A DNA stretch of 64,000 nt from Pseudohalocynthiibacter aestuariivivens (GTDB lineage Bacteria; Pseudomonadota; Alphaproteobacteria; Rhodobacterales; Rhodobacteraceae). The notes beneath the pieces were generated by a model, which was not told the DNA's origin, ran no database searches, and saw only the letters and a list, made by a program, of their open reading frames with translations. Shown piece after piece: positions 1 through 8,812 of the stretch. The DNA lies in assembly GCF_011040495.1 (NCBI RefSeq), contig NZ_CP049037.1, positions 3,720,001 through 3,784,000 on the forward strand, in the 5' to 3' direction. Position numbers and translations under genes: made by a program. Numbering within the stretch: position 1 is the stretch's first letter; every line of letters starts with the position of its first letter.

Positions 1-1441
1 GCGTCGGATCGCCAAAGAACCCCTTGACGCCAAAACGGCGCATGCGCTGGATAGCCTGAAGATCGTGATCAAGCACCACGGTGCTGTATCCGGCAGAGCG
101 CACCAGCCGATTGACGATCTGGCCAAAGCGACCGATGCCGACGATGATCACCGGCCCCTGATGGTCAATCTTGTCCGGCTCATGGGTCTCTGCGATTGTT
201 TCAATCCGTTTTGACAGCCAGTCGTACAAGATAAAGAGCAGTGGCGTGATCAGCATCGTCAGGGCCACCACCAGCAGCAGAATCTCGGTCAGGGCGGGTG
301 GGACGACATTTTGCTGGGATGAGAATGAAATCAGGACAAAACCGAATTCACCTGCCTGCGCCAGCGAGAGGGTGAACAGCCACAGATCGCGCCCGCGCAG
401 ATTGAAGACGCGGCCGAGCAGATAAAGGATCAGCCCCTTGGTCACGATCACCAGCAGCGCCAGCCCTAGAATGAGGAATGGCGCGCCAAAGAGGATGGCA
501 AAGTTGATCCCCGCGCCCACGGTGATGAAGAAAAGGCCGAGGAGCAGCCCCTTGAAGGGTTCGATATCCGATTCCAGTTCGTGCCGGAATTCGCTGTTGG
601 CCAGAACCACACCCGCCAGAAATGCACCGAGCGCGGGTGAGAGGCCGACCAGATACATCACGAAGCTGATGCCGCAGACAATCAGCAATGCCAGCGCGGT
701 ATACATCTCGCGTAGGCGGGCAGCATGAATAAAGCGAAAGACAGGTGCGATCAGATAGATGCCGGTGAGGATGATCGCCGCGACCGCCCCTATTGTAACC
801 AGTGTGACGCCCCAGCCGGGCAGCCCCTGCACCAGTGAAAAGCTGGCGTCGTGATGGCCGGACACCGCATGGGCCACTTCGCCTACAGGGCGCTCCAGCG
901 CATCTGCCAGTACCATATCGGACGGTTTGGGCAGCGCCAACAGGGGCAAGAGAGCGAGGATCGGGATCACCGCGATGTCCTGTGTCAGCAGCACCGAGAA
1001 GGCCGATCGCCCCCCGCCGGTCTGCATCAGGCCCTTTTCAGACAGGGTCTGTAGCACGATCGCCGTCGATGACAGCGCGAATATTAACCCGACAGCGAGT
1101 GCCACGCTCCAGCTTTGGTCCAGCAGCATCGCACCAACCATGACCGCCAGCGTCGTGATGGTCGTTTGCATGCCGCCGAGACCCAGTAACCTGTGCCGCA
1201 TGTCCCAGAGTGCCTTTGGCGACAATTCCAGCCCGATGAGAAACAGCATCATCACCACGCCGAATTCGGCAAAATGCTGTAACTCTTCGGTTTCGTGCCC
1301 AACGAGGCCAAAGACCGGACCAATGAGTATCCCCGCTGCCAAATAGCCCAGCACTGATCCGAGCCCCAACCGCGCCGCGATTGGCACCGCAATCACTGCT
1401 GCGGCCAGATATATCGACGCTTGGTAGAGGAAACCTTCCAT
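1..1441 (-). CDS. Kef-type monovalent cation:proton antiporter (CPA2), 3' end outside window
   Basis: The first 480 codons read as a CPA2 family antiporter: many hydrophobic segments, the motif SVLLTQDIAVIP typical of KefB/KefC exchangers, then the start of a cytoplasmic TrkA-N (RCK) nucleotide-binding domain with the fingerprint VIIVGVGRFGQIV. It would exchange K+ or Na+ for H+ across the inner membrane. The start ATG at 1441 has AAGGA upstream. The gene begins 16 bases after the stop of the Lrp-type gene on the same strand, so the two may be cotranscribed. The C-terminus lies beyond position 1, so I cannot tell KefB from KefC or see the end of the RCK domain. Confidence 0.93.
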   Translation of the reverse strand, partial: MEGFLYQASIYLAAAVIAVPIAARLGLGSVLGYLAAGILIGPVFGLVGHETEELQHFAEFGVVMMLFLIGLELSPKALWDMRHRLLGLGGMQTTITTLAVMVGAMLLDQSWSVALAVGLIFALSSTAIVLQTLSEKGLMQTGGGRSAFSVLLTQDIAVIPILALLPLLALPKPSDMVLADALERPVGEVAHAVSGHHDASFSLVQGLPGWGVTLVTIGAVAAIILTGIYLIAPVFRFIHAARLREMYTALALLIVCGISFVMYLVGLSPALGAFLAGVVLANSEFRHELESDIEPFKGLLLGLFFITVGAGINFAILFGAPFLILGLALLVIVTKGLILYLLGRVFNLRGRDLWLFTLSLAQAGEFGFVLISFSSQQNVVPPALTEILLLVVALTMLITPLLFILYDWLSKRIETIAETHEPDKIDHQGPVIIVGIGRFGQIVNRLVRSAGYSTVVLDHDLQAIQRMRRFGVKGFFGDPT

Positions 1442-1457
1442 CGAGGGTCCTTTTAGT

Positions 1458-1913
1458 TCAGGTGGGCAGCGGAGCGTCCGCCTTGAGCTGGTTCATAACG
1501 ATTTGGCTATGCACTTTTGCGACGGCGCTGTGGGGTAATAATTCCGCGTGAATCAAATGGTTCAACGCAGGAAGGTCCGCGCAGTAGACCCTGAGCAGGT
1601 AATCGGCATCCCCGGTTAGAGTCCACGCACTGACGATCTGGGGCTGGGTGGCCACCAGTCGGGCAAAGCTGGCCGCATCATCGGGTCGGTGGCTGGTCAT
1701 TGCGACCTGCACAAATGCCTGCACGTCCAGCCCCGCAAGTGTCGGGTCGAGCCGGGCGGTATAGCCGGCGATGATGCCGGATTGTTCAAGGCGCTGCCTG
1801 CGCCGTCCGGCCTGACTGGCAGACAGGTTCAGGAGCGCGCCCAATTCGTGCACGGTGAGATAAGCGTTCTCCTGAAGGGCCTGAACCAGCCGGGTATCTG
1901 TGTCATCGAGCAT
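1458..1913 (-). CDS. Lrp/AsnC family transcriptional regulator
   Basis: A 151-residue protein of usual Lrp/AsnC length. The N-terminal winged helix-turn-helix occupies roughly residues 1-50 (LLNLSASQAGRRRQRLEQSG is the recognition region). It is followed by the RAM/AsnC effector-binding domain with the typical segment SAWTLTGDADYLLRVYC. It is divergent from hppD, an arrangement common in Rhodobacteraceae, so control of tyrosine/phenylalanine catabolism is the likely job. An aromatic amino acid or pathway intermediate as effector is inference. It may also be cotranscribed with the downstream antiporter gene. Confidence 0.93.
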   Translation of the reverse strand: MLDDTDTRLVQALQENAYLTVHELGALLNLSASQAGRRRQRLEQSGIIAGYTARLDPTLAGLDVQAFVQVAMTSHRPDDAASFARLVATQPQIVSAWTLTGDADYLLRVYCADLPALNHLIHAELLPHSAVAKVHSQIVMNQLKADAPLPT

Positions 1914-1941
1914 GCGAAATATATGTATTAATTAGAAAGTA

Positions 1942-1962
1942 TATGCAAATATTTTGCGCATA
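1942..1962. promoter_or_regulatory. Imperfect palindrome, candidate Lrp-type operator
   Basis: In the AT-rich 135-base gap between the Lrp gene and hppD, TATGC at one end and GCATA at the other bracket an AT-rich centre (21 bases in all). Lrp-family regulators bind imperfect AT-centred palindromes of about this size, and the site lies between the two divergent starts. Assignment is by position and symmetry only. Confidence 0.4.
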
Positions 1963-2048
1963 AGTGGGATATTGGGCGCTAAATGCGCGAATTATGCACA
2001 TGTTGCGTGGTATTATGGCGTAGGTCAAAGACAGGAGGAGGCTGCCCC

Positions 2049-3152
2049 ATGGGACCGTTCCCGCATGATACCCCGCAAACTGGCATCACCACTGACAATC
2101 CCGCAGGCACGAACGGGTTTGAATTCGTTGAGTTTACCCATCCAGACCCAGAAGAGGCGCGTGCGCTCTTTGCGCGGATGGGGTTCATCTGCACTGCCAG
2201 ACACAAGCGCCGCGATGCGGAGCTGTGGCAGCAGGGGGATATCACTTACATCCTGACCAATGATGCGGACAGTTTCGCACATGATTTTCAGGCCGAGCAC
2301 GGACCGTCGGCGCCGTCGATGGGCTGGCGCGTGGCGGATGCACCCAAGGCGCTGGCCCATGCAGTCGCGAAAGGGGCGGAGGCCTATGATGGCGGTGGCA
2401 AGGCGCTGACCGTGCCGGCGATCAGGGGTATAGGCGGATCGCTGATCTATTTCATCGACGAAACCGACCCGCATGCTGTCTATGGCGGAGAGTATGAATG
2501 GCTGGCCGCGCCCAAGCCCGAGGGCGTCGGGTTCTACTATCTCGATCACCTGACGCACAATGTCTACAAGGGGAACATGGACCGATGGTTTAGGTTCTAT
2601 GGCGACGTGTTCGGGTTTCGTGAGATCCGGTTCTTCGATATCAAGGGAAAATTCACCGGCCTCTATAGCCGCGCGTTGACGTCGCCCTGTGGACGTATCC
2701 GTATCCCGATCAACGAGGATCGGGGCGAGACCGGACAGATCGTATCCTATCTGAACAAGTATCGTGGCGAAGGCATCCAGCACATCGCAGTCGGGACCGA
2801 GGCACTCTATGACGCGGTGGACGAGATCGCGACACGCGGGCTGCGGTTCATGCCTGCACCGCCCGACGCGTATTACGATCTGAGCCATGACCGCGTGCCG
2901 GGTCATGCAGAGCCGCTGGACCGGATGAAGGCCCACGGCATCCTGATCGACGGCGAGGGTGTGGTGGATGGCGGTGAGACGCGCATCCTGCTGCAAATAT
3001 TCTCGAAAACCGTGATCGGGCCGATCTTTTTCGAGTTCATCCAGCGCAAGGGGGATGACGGATTTGGTGAGGGCAATTTTCAGGCGCTCTTTGAATCGAT
3101 CGAACAAGAGCAGATCAATGCGGGCGAACTGGAGACGACGACCGGGGAGTGA
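2049..3152 (+). CDS. hppD: 4-hydroxyphenylpyruvate dioxygenase
   Basis: A non-heme Fe(II) dioxygenase converting 4-hydroxyphenylpyruvate and O2 to homogentisate and CO2 in tyrosine catabolism. Length is 367 residues, normal for bacterial HPPD. The two vicinal-oxygen-chelate halves are visible and the three iron ligands can be placed: His in the DHLTHN motif (about residue 167), His in GIQHIAVG (about 245) and Glu in FFEFIQRKG (about 329). I chose the ATG at 2049 because AGGAGG ends just upstream of it; the frame is open to 1983, but those residues do not resemble HPPD. The divergent Lrp gene is the probable regulator. Homogentisate dioxygenase is not in the window. Confidence 0.97.
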   Translation: MGPFPHDTPQTGITTDNPAGTNGFEFVEFTHPDPEEARALFARMGFICTARHKRRDAELWQQGDITYILTNDADSFAHDFQAEHGPSAPSMGWRVADAPKALAHAVAKGAEAYDGGGKALTVPAIRGIGGSLIYFIDETDPHAVYGGEYEWLAAPKPEGVGFYYLDHLTHNVYKGNMDRWFRFYGDVFGFREIRFFDIKGKFTGLYSRALTSPCGRIRIPINEDRGETGQIVSYLNKYRGEGIQHIAVGTEALYDAVDEIATRGLRFMPAPPDAYYDLSHDRVPGHAEPLDRMKAHGILIDGEGVVDGGETRILLQIFSKTVIGPIFFEFIQRKGDDGFGEGNFQALFESIEQEQINAGELETTTGE

Positions 3153-3185
3153 GTGCGCATTGATGGGGATGGTTGAAGAGGCGGA

Positions 3186-6098
3186 TCAGCCCTTGGGCAT
3201 GCGCAGGGTCAGGTTCTGGCCCTTCTTCACGTAGCGCAATTCGCTATCGCCAATGGCCGCGACCTTGCCGCCATCCAGCCGGTCGCCAACCTTGACCTTC
3301 TTGTAGCGCCCGTTCGATAGGCGCACCAACGCACGGCGACTGGCAGGGGATCCGTAGACGCCGATCAGATTGACCGCGCGCAGGTTCAGCACGTTACGTT
3401 CTGTCGCCTCCTTGGCCACCGACGCGGTCGAGGGCAGGGACGGGGCCAGCACCTGAGCCGCCGCCACGGGCTGCGCTGACGCGCTCTCGCGGGCGCGTTC
3501 GACGATGGCGGCGAAATTCTTGGGCCGGGTTAACGGTGTCAGCGATGCGGTCACGGCTTGCTCTGTCGCGTTCTCAAAGAGCGTTTCGTCGCGTTCTTCG
3601 CCCGCGTCCTCTGCATCGGTATTGGCGTTTGCCGCCGCCAGAGCAGCCTCAACGGCATCAGCATCCGCATCTGTGGTTGCGTCGGTGTCGGCGTCTTCAG
3701 CCGCATCTGCGGTGATGCTGTCTGGGCGTACCCGAGGACGGAACGCTGCAAGGGCCGGGTTGACGGCAACCAGTGGCGCGGCATCGTCATCGGCTGTGCT
3801 TTGCGGATCGGTTTCTGCGTCGGCTTCTGACTGGGCTTCTGTATCGACTTCCGATTCGGCTTCTGTTTCGGCAACTTCGGCCGTTTCAGAGCTGACTTCA
3901 GCATCCGTTTCGGGCGTGGTCTGCGCCTCGGGGCTCAGGCTGTCAGGGCGCGGACGCGGACGAATTGCGGCCAGAGGCGAGGTCGGTTCACTCACCTCGG
4001 GTGGGGATTCTTCTTCTGCGACCTGTTCTTCAGCCTGTTCTTCGGTTTCCTGTCCTTGGACCTCGGCTGGGTCTGGTACGACGGGGGTCGCAGGCGTGCG
4101 GCCCTGCATGACAGCGGGTGGCTCTAGCGTGGGACGTCCGGCGAAAACGCGGACCCCCTGCGGTGTCATCGCCCCTTCGGGGGTGGCGCGTACCAAGCCA
4201 TTATCGTCAATATCGAAGGTCACGCCCGGCGCCGGAGGGTCGGCTGGCGTATCGGGGGGGGCATCGCGTTGCGGTGTGGTGGCACCGGGCAGCAAGGAAG
4301 GGTCATCAAAGCGGATATCCGGGTCGACCGAGATCTGGAAAATCCGTTCGGCATCGCCCGTCGCGCGCGGCGAAGCGGGCGGCTCGGGGGCCATCTGCCA
4401 GATACCGGTTGCGGCGTACCGGGCGAGGGAGGCGCTGGGCGTAAGCGTGTCGGACGAGGCGAGAGTATCGGCAAGTGAAGCGGTTTCTTCTGCTGCCGGG
4501 AGCGTGGGTGCCTCTGGCACAGTTTCTTGTGGCACGCTGCCGGACAGTTCGATCGCTGCCGTGTCCGCGGACTCCGATGATGTGCTGGTCTGTGGTGTTT
4601 GCGGGACGGCTATGCGGATCGGTTCATTGTCTTCGGATTCAGGCGCGCCCGGCATTTCTGCAACATTGATGTCCTTCGGGCCGCCAAACAGCCGCGCCAA
4701 GCCGTCATCAAGGAATATTGACGCCCACGCCGCCACGCCGACCAGAAAGAGCAGCAAAACTGCCATGAGAATCAGGCCGAGAAACCGCGGCTTGCCGCCA
4801 ACCTGTTGGTGGCGCGCACCAAAAACGGTCATGCGCTGTTTTTCGTCCTCAAAGCGGGTCTTGGCGTTGCTCTCGGGGATACGCTTGACGCTGCCCGAGC
4901 GGGTGTTGGACCGGGCCGAGCGTGGCTTTCGTCCGCTAAAGAACGTAATTTTGGGGGCTTTGTCTGGATCTGGCGCTGGTTCGGATGCAGGTGCCGTATT
5001 TTGCAGGCGTTCTGCGGGATCGGGTCGCAAACTGGCCGCAGCCCGTGCGATCTGTGCAGTGTCCGGCGTCATCTCGGCACCGGGCGAAGGCAGCTCGGGC
5101 GCTGATGTCTGGTCCATATCGGCACTGCCGGGACGCAGTGCGTCATCCTTGCGGTTTGCGATCAGGCTGCGCAGACGCGAGGGCGCATCCAGCTTCGGTG
5201 CCGATCCAAGGGGGTCGGCGCGGCTGGCGCGGATGCTGGTGAAAGGCCCGGCCACCTCTGAATCGGCTTTCTTCGTGCCTTTGGGGGGCGTTTTGTCTTT
5301 TGGCTTTGATTTTGACTTTTTCGGGGATGCGTGTTCATCGTCAGGCTGTTCAGGTGCCGTGACAGCGGGCTGGTCAGGTGTTGGGACCGTGTCCTCGTCG
5401 GCAGCATCGTCTGCGGTATCGTCGGGGGCGGCTGGGATCGCAATATCCGCTACCGGTGTAGCCTCTGGCGCAGAGTCAAGCGTCGGTGGCTCGGCCTCTT
5501 GTGCCGCGTCCACCGGCGATACGGGCGACGCATCCGTGACAGGTTTGCTGACACCGATAATGCGGATTGGGGTCTGGTCACGCGTTACGGTCGCACCTTT
5601 GGATAACAGGCTGCGCGCATGTGCCGTTTCTCCAAAGAACGGTTCGCCGCTGAAATCGCCATTCGCGGGAATTGCTACAAAACAAACCGGGGCAAAGGCA
5701 TGATCAACGGCAAACGCTTCGGCCTCATCCAGCGTTTCTCGGGCAACGGCGGCAATTTTCAGGTCTGAGCCGTCCACCGACCAAGCGTAGGACAGTTCAT
5801 CGACCGGATAGGGCGTAGCCCCCTCCAACGCCGCACGCACGGCCTGATCGCGGCTGTTCTCATCGCTATCATCGGTGGTGGCGATGGTGATGTATTTGAT
5901 CTGATCGTTGGGGATGACCAGTTTGGCGCGCAACCCGGACGGGTCGAGCGCGATGGCCTTGGCGCGCAATTCAGCCAGCGCGGCCTGAAGATCGTCCGTG
6001 TCCAGACTGACCTCGTCCACCAATGTCCAGCCGGGAAACCGGCGGTGCAGAAGGGCAATGCCGTCAAATGACAGAGAAAGGGCAAAATTTGGTTTCAT
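3186..6098 (-). CDS. Large single-pass membrane protein with GspL/PilM-like head and GspC/PilP-like tail
   Basis: This 970-residue protein has four parts. Residues 1-165 resemble the ASKHA-type cytoplasmic domain of PilM/GspL proteins. Residues 180-435 are a low-complexity Ala/Pro/Asp/Lys-rich linker. One hydrophobic helix spans about 439-463. A long acidic, Pro-rich periplasmic stretch follows to about residue 890, and within it LAA-RPR-RPDS appears twice. The last 70 residues form a compact basic module (VNLIGVYGSP, VKVGDRLDGGKV, LRYVKKGQNLTLRMP) resembling the PilP/GspC homology region. No other secretion or pilus gene is nearby. The domain assignments are by eye. It may be a Rhodobacteraceae-specific cell-envelope scaffold; its function is unknown. 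Confidence 0.8.
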   Translation of the reverse strand: MKPNFALSLSFDGIALLHRRFPGWTLVDEVSLDTDDLQAALAELRAKAIALDPSGLRAKLVIPNDQIKYITIATTDDSDENSRDQAVRAALEGATPYPVDELSYAWSVDGSDLKIAAVARETLDEAEAFAVDHAFAPVCFVAIPANGDFSGEPFFGETAHARSLLSKGATVTRDQTPIRIIGVSKPVTDASPVSPVDAAQEAEPPTLDSAPEATPVADIAIPAAPDDTADDAADEDTVPTPDQPAVTAPEQPDDEHASPKKSKSKPKDKTPPKGTKKADSEVAGPFTSIRASRADPLGSAPKLDAPSRLRSLIANRKDDALRPGSADMDQTSAPELPSPGAEMTPDTAQIARAAASLRPDPAERLQNTAPASEPAPDPDKAPKITFFSGRKPRSARSNTRSGSVKRIPESNAKTRFEDEKQRMTVFGARHQQVGGKPRFLGLILMAVLLLFLVGVAAWASIFLDDGLARLFGGPKDINVAEMPGAPESEDNEPIRIAVPQTPQTSTSSESADTAAIELSGSVPQETVPEAPTLPAAEETASLADTLASSDTLTPSASLARYAATGIWQMAPEPPASPRATGDAERIFQISVDPDIRFDDPSLLPGATTPQRDAPPDTPADPPAPGVTFDIDDNGLVRATPEGAMTPQGVRVFAGRPTLEPPAVMQGRTPATPVVPDPAEVQGQETEEQAEEQVAEEESPPEVSEPTSPLAAIRPRPRPDSLSPEAQTTPETDAEVSSETAEVAETEAESEVDTEAQSEADAETDPQSTADDDAAPLVAVNPALAAFRPRVRPDSITADAAEDADTDATTDADADAVEAALAAANANTDAEDAGEERDETLFENATEQAVTASLTPLTRPKNFAAIVERARESASAQPVAAAQVLAPSLPSTASVAKEATERNVLNLRAVNLIGVYGSPASRRALVRLSNGRYKKVKVGDRLDGGKVAAIGDSELRYVKKGQNLTLRMPKG

Positions 6099-6218
6099 AT
6101 CAGGCGTTCTAACACCGCTGTCACTACTCGGGGAGTCCCACTATCACAGCATGGAAGTCTATAGCAGCTTCCTGCCGAGGGGAAGCCATGGTGCCTGCAC
6201 CTGTCCCGGCGTGATTGA

Positions 6219-6249
6219 CCGGGGGTGCGGCAATCGCTGGCGCCCCCGG
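6219..6249 (-). terminator. GC-rich hairpin downstream of metY
   Basis: CCGGGGG and CCCCCGG pair around a 17-base loop that itself contains partly complementary bases. It lies about 35 bases past the metY stop in the metY direction. No T-run follows, so it may be a weak terminator or a 3'-end stabiliser. Confidence 0.35.
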
Positions 6250-6282
6250 AATATCTAACGAACAGTGGCAGGAGTGGCGGGA

Positions 6283-7560
6283 TCAGCCCGCCTTGGCCAG
6301 TGCCTGTTCAAGATCGGCGATCAGATCGTTCGCATCTTCTGTTCCGATCGAGATACGCACCATATCGGGGCTGGCACCGGCTGCCTGTTGTTGTTCCGGC
6401 GTCAGCTGACGGTGCGTGGTCGAGGCCGAGTGGATCACAAGGCTACGGGTATCGCCCAGATTGGCGACGTGGCTGAACAGCTCCAGACTGTCGACCATTT
6501 TCACACAGGCGTCATAGCCACCCTTGAGTTTCACGGTGAAGAGCCCGCTGGCCCCACGCGGGCAGTATTTGGCGACACGGTCGTAGACTGGCGAACTTTT
6601 GAGGCCCGCGTAGGTCACGCCTGCGATACGGTCATGCTGTTCCAGCCATTCCGCAATCCGTGTGGCGTTTTCCACATGACGTTCCATCCGCAGGCTCAAT
6701 GTCTCGATCCCCATCAGTGTGTAATGCGCCGCCTGTGGATTCAGCGTCATGCCGAGGTCGCGCAGACCGATGGCGATACCGTGGAAGGTAAAGGCGAGCG
6801 GGCCGAAAGTCTCGTGAAACTTGAGGCCATGATACGCCGGTTCTGGTTGGCTGAGCGAGGGGAACTTATCCGAAGCGGACCAGTCGAACGTGCCGCTATC
6901 GACCACGACGCCACCGGTGACAGTGCCGTTGCCGGTCAGGTATTTTGTCATAGAGTGCACCACCAGTGTCGCGCCATGCTCGATCGGGCGGCAGAGGTAG
7001 GGCGAGGCCGTGGTGTTGTCGACGATCAGGGGGATGCCCGCCTTGTCCGCGACATCAGCGATAGCGCGCAGATCGGCGATATGCCCGCCGGGGTTGGCAA
7101 TGGATTCGCAGAATACGGCGCGCGTGTTGTCGTCGATGGCTGCGTCAATGGCGGCCATGTCGTCGATATCGACGAAACGGGCCTCCCAGCCGAATCGTTT
7201 CATCGTCTGGCTGAATTGAGTGACCGAACCACCATATAGACGGGTCGAGACCACGACGTTGCATCCCGGCTGCATCAGCGGAAAGAGCGCCATGATCTGC
7301 GCGGCATGCCCCGAAGAGCAGCACACAGCGCCCGCCCCGCCCTCAAGCGTCGCGACGCGTTCCTGCAAGGCGGCAACGGTGGGGTTGGTCAGGCGCGAGT
7401 AGATGTAGCCGACTTCCTGAAGGTTAAAGAGCGCGGCGGCGTGTTCGGCGTCGCGGAACACATAGGCGGTGGTCTGGTAGATCGGCACCTGTCGCGCGCC
7501 GGTTGCCGGATCGGGGCGTGCGCCCGCGTGGATCTGCAATGTGTCAAAGCCGTAGGCCAT
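6283..7560 (-). CDS. metY: O-acetylhomoserine sulfhydrylase (Cys/Met metabolism PLP enzyme)
   Basis: A 425-residue PLP-dependent enzyme of the Cys/Met metabolism family, long form, as in O-acetylhomoserine (thiol)-lyases rather than the shorter MetB/MetC. The PLP-binding lysine is Lys206 in HSMTKYLTGNG, and IYSRLTNPTVAALQERVATLEGG is recognisable near residue 53. It would make homocysteine from O-acetylhomoserine and sulfide in methionine synthesis. The start at 7560 is preceded by AGGAGG. An inverted repeat lies in the leader (see separate entry). The family includes O-succinylhomoserine and cysteine-synthase-like variants that sequence reading cannot fully separate. Confidence 0.93.
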   Translation of the reverse strand: MAYGFDTLQIHAGARPDPATGARQVPIYQTTAYVFRDAEHAAALFNLQEVGYIYSRLTNPTVAALQERVATLEGGAGAVCCSSGHAAQIMALFPLMQPGCNVVVSTRLYGGSVTQFSQTMKRFGWEARFVDIDDMAAIDAAIDDNTRAVFCESIANPGGHIADLRAIADVADKAGIPLIVDNTTASPYLCRPIEHGATLVVHSMTKYLTGNGTVTGGVVVDSGTFDWSASDKFPSLSQPEPAYHGLKFHETFGPLAFTFHGIAIGLRDLGMTLNPQAAHYTLMGIETLSLRMERHVENATRIAEWLEQHDRIAGVTYAGLKSSPVYDRVAKYCPRGASGLFTVKLKGGYDACVKMVDSLELFSHVANLGDTRSLVIHSASTTHRQLTPEQQQAAGASPDMVRISIGTEDANDLIADLEQALAKAG

Positions 7561-7580
7561 AGTCGGTCCTCCTGAAGAAA

Positions 7581-7618
7581 TGCGTTGCCCAAATCTGTAA
7601 GGGATCGCTGACGCAACG
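7581..7618 (-). promoter_or_regulatory. Hairpin in the metY leader
   Basis: About 25 bases upstream of the metY start, CGTTGC (7583-7588) can pair with GCAACG (7613-7618). An overlapping alternative pairs TGCGT with ACGCA. Position in front of a methionine gene suggests an RNA switch, but the sequence does not contain the conserved core I know for SAM-II or the Rhodobacterales SAM/SAH riboswitch. The pairing is seen; the regulatory role is speculation. Confidence 0.3.
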
Positions 7619-7657
7619 ACAACTGGCTATGGGGGATAGGTCATCGCAGGACGGCGT

Positions 7658-7677
7658 GCCCGGCGGCGCAGCCGGGC
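7658..7677 (-). terminator. Hairpin after the glycosyltransferase-like gene
   Basis: A perfect 7-bp stem GCCCGGC/GCCGGGC with a 6-base loop sits 14 bases beyond the stop of the minus-strand gene at 7691-8695. No T-run follows. It is probably a 3'-end or weak terminator structure separating that gene from metY. Confidence 0.45.
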
Positions 7678-7690
7678 GTGCGACGGCGAT

Positions 7691-8695
7691 CTAGCGCATC
7701 CAGAAACCATTGCGCTTGATCTTGTTTCGGATGGCCTGCTCCTTGCGGGGCAGGTCGTTCTGGTCAAAGAGGTCGCGCACCTTGAAGCCGCGTCCCTGAT
7801 AGACCATCCGTTTGATCGGATCGTACTCCTTGAGCACTTTCTTGATCCGGTTGGGGGTCGTCACCTCGTGCAAAACCTCGACCACATGCTCGCTCTCGCG
7901 CGCATAGAGCAGCGGCAACAGGCGGTAGTGGCAGGTAATGTCGCCGTCCAGCAATCCGCCGGGCAGCGTGTCACGCCCACCGCCCAGACTGTGGATGACG
8001 AGGGGTAGCGCGACCTGATCCAGCCACGGGTCAAGCTCTTGGCAGATCAGCTCTGCCGGGGGATCATTGCGGATCGCCAGCGCGTATTCCTCGAACCTAG
8101 CGCCGAATTCGGCTGGGCAGCGATAGTAAAAGAAACCGGCGTTGAAATAGAGGTAGCGTTTCCAGAATTCATCGGGCTGGGTGGTATCGAGTGAGCTGTC
8201 GAAATCCAGCCCGAAACGATCGTAGAGTGATTTCCAGATATCGGTGTAGCCGGGGCCATAAAGGTCCGGTTTGGGCCATGTTCCCTCGCGTCGCAGTGAT
8301 GCGCTGGGACGGTCAAAGTCAAACGGCACGCTCATCAGGTCGCCCGTCACAAGCGTGTCGGTGTCGAAGAACACGAACGGCTCACCCGCTGGCAGGATGC
8401 GCAATGCCTCGATCTTGTTGCCGTACGGATAGTCCTGACCGAAATGGCGGCTTTCAAACGGGACGATTTCAGCGCCCAGCTCTTCGAGCAGAATGGCTGT
8501 CTCTGCGCCGTTGATGCGCGGATCACCCTTCCACAATGGGCCCGGTTGCGGCTCTGCCACGATCAGGCGTCCGTCAAAATCGGGCGTCGTTTCACGCAGC
8601 GAGGCGCAAAATATGATAGCCTCATATTGCAATCGTCCGCCCTGACCGACGATCACGATGTTGAAAGGCTGTCTTTTGTTCGCCTGCGCCACCAT
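7691..8695 (-). CDS. Glycosyltransferase-like (GT-A fold) protein
   Basis: A 334-residue protein that opens with a strand-loop (FNIVIVGQGGRLQYEAI) and has FFDTDTLVTGDL near residues 109-120. The DTD at 111-113 looks like the metal-binding DXD of GT-A glycosyltransferases. The rest is soluble, with no signal peptide or membrane helices. The basic C-terminal 60 residues are rich in Lys and Arg. It stands alone, flanked by metY and a divergent small gene, with no polysaccharide genes near. Donor and acceptor are unknown. Homologous hypothetical proteins are, to my recollection, common in roseobacters. Confidence 0.6.
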   Translation of the reverse strand: MVAQANKRQPFNIVIVGQGGRLQYEAIIFCASLRETTPDFDGRLIVAEPQPGPLWKGDPRINGAETAILLEELGAEIVPFESRHFGQDYPYGNKIEALRILPAGEPFVFFDTDTLVTGDLMSVPFDFDRPSASLRREGTWPKPDLYGPGYTDIWKSLYDRFGLDFDSSLDTTQPDEFWKRYLYFNAGFFYYRCPAEFGARFEEYALAIRNDPPAELICQELDPWLDQVALPLVIHSLGGGRDTLPGGLLDGDITCHYRLLPLLYARESEHVVEVLHEVTTPNRIKKVLKEYDPIKRMVYQGRGFKVRDLFDQNDLPRKEQAIRNKIKRNGFWMR

Positions 8696-8812
8696 ACTGG
8701 CCCTATCCCACCTGTTTTGAGGCGCAGTATAGGAGCGATCCGGGCGTGGCAGAAGGGGGCAGGTGCGGGGAATTTGTTAAAATCGGGATTTTGGCAAAAA
8801 GGAGATTGAAGG

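Noticed and set aside
2025..3107. A 360-codon minus-strand open frame
   Set aside because: Shadow of hppD, which has intact iron ligands.
3505..5703. A 732-codon plus-strand open frame
   Set aside because: It is antisense to the Ala/Asp/Glu-rich 970-residue gene; its Ser/Ala/Gly-rich composition is the complement of that low-complexity sequence and it has no homology pattern.
6265..7239. A 324-codon plus-strand open frame
   Set aside because: Shadow of metY on the opposite strand.
7581..7618. SAM-II or SAM/SAH riboswitch
   Set aside because: The conserved core bases of these RNAs are not present. I keep it only as an unassigned leader hairpin.
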